In this document: in pieces, positions 61,728 to 64,000 of the stretch
Layout: every line of letters starts with the position of its first letter
Numbering within the stretch: position 1 is the first letter of the stretch
Assembly (NCBI RefSeq): GCF_000278135.1
Contig: NZ_JH725022.1
Span: 194,186-258,185, forward strand
Length of the DNA stretch: 64,000 bases
Direction: 5' to 3'
Source of the DNA: Candidatus Bartonella washoeensis Sb944nv
GTDB taxonomy: Bacteria > Pseudomonadota > Alphaproteobacteria > Rhizobiales > Rhizobiaceae
Translations under genes and position numbers: made by a program
The notes under the pieces: model-generated
What the model was told of the DNA's origin: nothing
Seen by the model: only the letters and a program-made list of their open reading frames with translations
Database searches by the model: none

Positions 61728-62723
61728 ATGTTAGAATTTTCTTCTTTAACAATGCGGCTTTGTAGTCCGAGGGGGTTTTGTGCTGGAGTTGATCGTGCGA
61801 TTCAGATTGTTATTCTTGCGTTAAAAAAATATGGTGCTCCAGTCTATGTTCGTCATGAGATTGTACACAATCGTTATGTAGTTGAGGGTTTGCAGCAGCG
61901 TGGAGCTATTTTTGTTGAAGAGCTTAATGAGATTCCAGAAGAGCATCGTAGTCAACCCGTTGTATTTTCTGCCCATGGGGTACCAAAATCGGTACCAGAA
62001 GAAGCACGTCGATATAATCTGCTATATCTTGATGCAACATGTCCTTTGGTTTCTAAGGTTCATAAACAAGCGATAAGACATCAACGACATGGCCGTCATG
62101 TCATATTGATTGGTCATTCTGGTCATCCAGAGGTCATAGGAACAATGGGACAGCTTGAAAAAGGGGCTGTTACATTAATTGAGACAGTAAAGGATGCTTT
62201 ATATTATCAACCAGATGATCCGCAAAAATTGGGATTTGTCACGCAAACAACACTTTCTGTTGAAGATACAGCGGAGATTCTTGATGTATTGCAACGGCGT
62301 TTTCCTATGTTAGAATCACCGGCAGCTGAATCAATTTGCTATGCTACTACGAATCGGCAAGAAGCTGTTAAAGCGGCAGCGCTGGGAAGTGATCTATTTT
62401 TAATTGTCGGTGCACCAAATTCTTCTAATTCACGACGTTTGGTAGAAGTTGCTGAGAGATTTGGTGCGCGCCAAGCTATTTTAGTGCAAGGTGTTAACGA
62501 AATTGATTTTGATCGTCTTGGAGCTCTTTCGGTCGTAAGTCTCTCAGCTGGTGCATCCGCTCCTGAAGTTATTGTTAATGAAATTATTACAGCTTTTCGT
62601 AAGCGTTATGACGTTAGAATAGAATTAACTGAAACTGCAGTAGAAACGGAGACATTTTTAGTTAATAGGGAATTGCGTGATGTCATTTTGACCCCTAAAG
62701 ATATGGCTTTCGTTAATGGTTGA
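61728..62723 (+). CDS. ispH: 4-hydroxy-3-methylbut-2-enyl diphosphate reductase
   Basis: IspH makes isopentenyl and dimethylallyl diphosphate, the last step of the non-mevalonate pathway, with a [4Fe-4S] cluster. The 331-residue protein has the cluster cysteines in LCSPRGFCAGVDRAI near residue 11, LDATCPLVSKVH near residue 102 and ESICYATTNRQEAV near residue 200, plus VRHEIVHNRYVV, VFSAHGVPKSV and SAGASAPEVIVNEII. The N-terminus MLEFSSLTMRL is slightly longer than in E. coli. ThrB and rnhA follow, in the order known for Rhizobiales. Confidence 0.96.
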   Translation: MLEFSSLTMRLCSPRGFCAGVDRAIQIVILALKKYGAPVYVRHEIVHNRYVVEGLQQRGAIFVEELNEIPEEHRSQPVVFSAHGVPKSVPEEARRYNLLYLDATCPLVSKVHKQAIRHQRHGRHVILIGHSGHPEVIGTMGQLEKGAVTLIETVKDALYYQPDDPQKLGFVTQTTLSVEDTAEILDVLQRRFPMLESPAAESICYATTNRQEAVKAAALGSDLFLIVGAPNSSNSRRLVEVAERFGARQAILVQGVNEIDFDRLGALSVVSLSAGASAPEVIVNEIITAFRKRYDVRIELTETAVETETFLVNRELRDVILTPKDMAFVNG

Positions 62724-62783
62724 GCTAAGTCGTTAACAAATGAAAATGATGAGACATAAAGGGGTAAAAACGAAAGCAAAATA

Positions 62784-63743
62784 ATGGCAGTTTATACTGA
62801 TATTCATCAGAATGATTTGAAGAAATTTTTAACACGTTATTCGATAGGTTCACTTCTGTCCTATCAAGGCATAGCGGAGGGTATCGAGAATTCTAATTTT
62901 ATGCTTTATACAACTGAAGGGAAGTTTATTTTAACGCTTTATGAAAAACGTATTTCAAAAGGTGATTTGCCTTTTTTTTGTAGTCTTATGCAACATTTAG
63001 GGCGGCGTGGAATTCCTTGCCCTCAACCGGTAATTCAAAGTGATGGGACAATAATCGGAGAATTAGCAGGACGTCCTGCTGCTATTATTACTTTTCTGGA
63101 AGGAATGTGGGTTCGTCAAGCCGATGTATATCATTGCTGTAAAGTGGGTAGTAGTTTAGCGCAATTGCATTTAGCAGGACAGGATTTTTCGCTTAACCGT
63201 AGGAATACTCTTTCTCTTGTCGATTGGAAACTATTATGGGAAAATTGTCAAACAAAGGAAGATATGTTGCTGAAAGAGTTTGGAAGAAAAATTGATACCG
63301 AGTTGGCTTTTTTAGAAAAAAATTGGCCGTCGAATTTGCCAACAGGTATTATTCATGCCGATTTATTTAATGATAATGTATTTTTTTTGAATCGTCGTCT
63401 TTCTGGTATTATAGACTTCTATTTTGCTTGTACTGATTTTTGGGCCTATGATTTAGCTATCTGTTTGAATGCTTGGTGTTTTGAACAGGACCATTCCTAT
63501 AATCTTGCTAAAGCACGTGGGCTATTGGAAAATTATCAAAAGATAAGGTCATTGACGCCTTTAGAATTGAACGCAATTGTTTTTTTGGTGCGTGGTGCAG
63601 CTTTACGCTTTTTACTCACGCGTCTTTATGATTGGTTTAATACACCGCCCGGTAGTTTTGTTGTTAAGAAAGATCCGTGGGAATATTGGCACAAGCTTTG
63701 TTTTTTCAGTAATGTAAGTTCGCTGAGTGAATTAGGTTTTTGA
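62784..63743 (+). CDS. thrB: Homoserine kinase, choline-kinase-like type
   Basis: Phosphorylates homoserine on the way to threonine. The 319-residue protein belongs to the APH/choline kinase fold, not the GHMP fold of E. coli ThrB. It has [20 protein letters not shown] near residue 28, FILTLYEKR (ATP lysine region not sharply defined), the catalytic loop [14 protein letters not shown] (HxDxxxxN) near residue 190, then [20 protein letters not shown] with the metal aspartate. This alphaproteobacterial form is well known. RnhA starts six bases after the stop. LysC, first in the same pathway, is at 16 kb. Confidence 0.93.
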   Translation: MAVYTDIHQNDLKKFLTRYSIGSLLSYQGIAEGIENSNFMLYTTEGKFILTLYEKRISKGDLPFFCSLMQHLGRRGIPCPQPVIQSDGTIIGELAGRPAAIITFLEGMWVRQADVYHCCKVGSSLAQLHLAGQDFSLNRRNTLSLVDWKLLWENCQTKEDMLLKEFGRKIDTELAFLEKNWPSNLPTGIIHADLFNDNVFFLNRRLSGIIDFYFACTDFWAYDLAICLNAWCFEQDHSYNLAKARGLLENYQKIRSLTPLELNAIVFLVRGAALRFLLTRLYDWFNTPPGSFVVKKDPWEYWHKLCFFSNVSSLSELGF

Positions 63744-63748
63744 ATTTT

Positions 63749-64000
63749 ATGTTAAATAAGCAAAAAATCGTCGAAATTTATACAGATGGTGCTTGCTCAG
63801 GTAATCCTGGAGTTGGAGGGTGGGGAGCAATTTTACGCTGGAATAGTCATGAACGTGAGCTTTATGGTGGAGAAGCACAAACAACCAACAATCAAATGGA
63901 ACTGATGGCAGCAATTTGTGCATTGAAGGCACTTAAAGAATCTTGTTTTGTCGATCTTTATACGGACTCAGTTTATGTGCGCAACGGTATATCTTTATGG
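63749..64000 (+). CDS. rnhA: Ribonuclease HI, 3' end beyond window
   Basis: RNase HI cuts the RNA strand of RNA-DNA hybrids. Eighty-four codons are visible, the rest lies beyond the window. The first three catalytic carboxylates are present: [20 protein letters not shown] near residue 9, [14 protein letters not shown] near residue 48, and [12 protein letters not shown] near residue 70. ATG 63749 begins [14 protein letters not shown]. The spacing of six bases after thrB suggests co-transcription. Confidence 0.95.
   Translation, partial: MLNKQKIVEIYTDGACSGNPGVGGWGAILRWNSHERELYGGEAQTTNNQMELMAAICALKALKESCFVDLYTDSVYVRNGISLW

Noticed and set aside
1-64000. Possible tRNA, rRNA, CRISPR or riboswitch elements
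   Set aside because: By eye I found no cloverleaf with a GTTCRA loop, no regular repeat-spacer pattern and no recognisable riboswitch core; a covariance-model search would be needed to exclude small RNAs.

Overview
The window is a low-GC (A/T-rich, A/T-ending codons) chromosomal segment of an alphaproteobacterium of the order Hyphomicrobiales (Rhizobiales), most likely a Bartonella. The evidence is the gene content and order: atpI-atpB-atpE-atpF'-atpF split from the F1 genes, lysC divergent from ubiG, ispH-thrB-rnhA, a ribB with a degenerate GTP-cyclohydrolase domain, a plant-type glutamate-cysteine ligase and an IalB-family periplasmic protein. The many decayed genes between intact housekeeping genes fit a host-restricted, reducing genome. 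The genus is an inference from these features, not a database result.

Layout. 1-3.7 kb: the 3' part of zwf, pgl, and an edd (6-phosphogluconate dehydratase) pseudogene with about five frameshifts. The oxidative pentose-phosphate entry is kept and this Entner-Doudoroff step is lost. 3.7-9.5 kb: folD, an AsmA-like envelope protein, a 47-aa membrane peptide, rsmE and glutathione-synthesis gshA. 9.5-11.5 kb: an AT-rich decay zone with a frameshifted putative lipoprotein. 11.5-17.3 kb: a TcyP-type cystine transporter, an NDUFAF5-like methyltransferase, comF, grxC, ubiG and lysC. 17.3-19.4 kb: a second scar holding a wrecked P4-type integrase. 19.4-27.4 kb: nhaA, a large AsmA-like exported protein, an SLC13 transporter, a YfgM-like protein and der. 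28-30.7 kb: the ATP synthase Fo operon, ending in a hairpin. 31-37 kb (minus strand): glyS, glyQ, a TPR exported protein and a polyprenyl diphosphate synthase. 37-44.3 kb (plus strand): a TrmN6-like methyltransferase, an S49 peptidase, a 59-aa protein overlapping ispE, ispE, rnhB, an L-threonylcarbamoyladenylate synthase, an FAD-linked oxidase and a DUF6101-like protein. 44.8-57.2 kb: purD, ubiA, pdxH, a DnaJ-family co-chaperone, fabI, aroC, ribB, xseB, dxs, tlyA and an RlmD/RumA-type methyltransferase. 57.4-58.1 kb: a wrecked IS5-family transposase. 58.1-64 kb: tldD, the IalB-family protein, ctaB, ispH, thrB and the start of rnhA.

Functionally the window is mostly core metabolism. Isoprenoid synthesis (dxs, ispE, ispH, polyprenyl synthase) feeds ubiquinone (ubiA, ubiG) and haem O (ctaB), alongside the Fo half of ATP synthase. 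Redox and sulfur genes (tcyP, gshA, grxC, zwf, pgl) form a second theme. I found no tRNA, rRNA, CRISPR array or intact mobile element, and no convincing novel multi-gene system. The less obvious content is the set of decayed elements (edd, integrase, IS5 transposase, lipoprotein, unidentified scraps) and two short genes (47 and 59 codons) with good translational signals.
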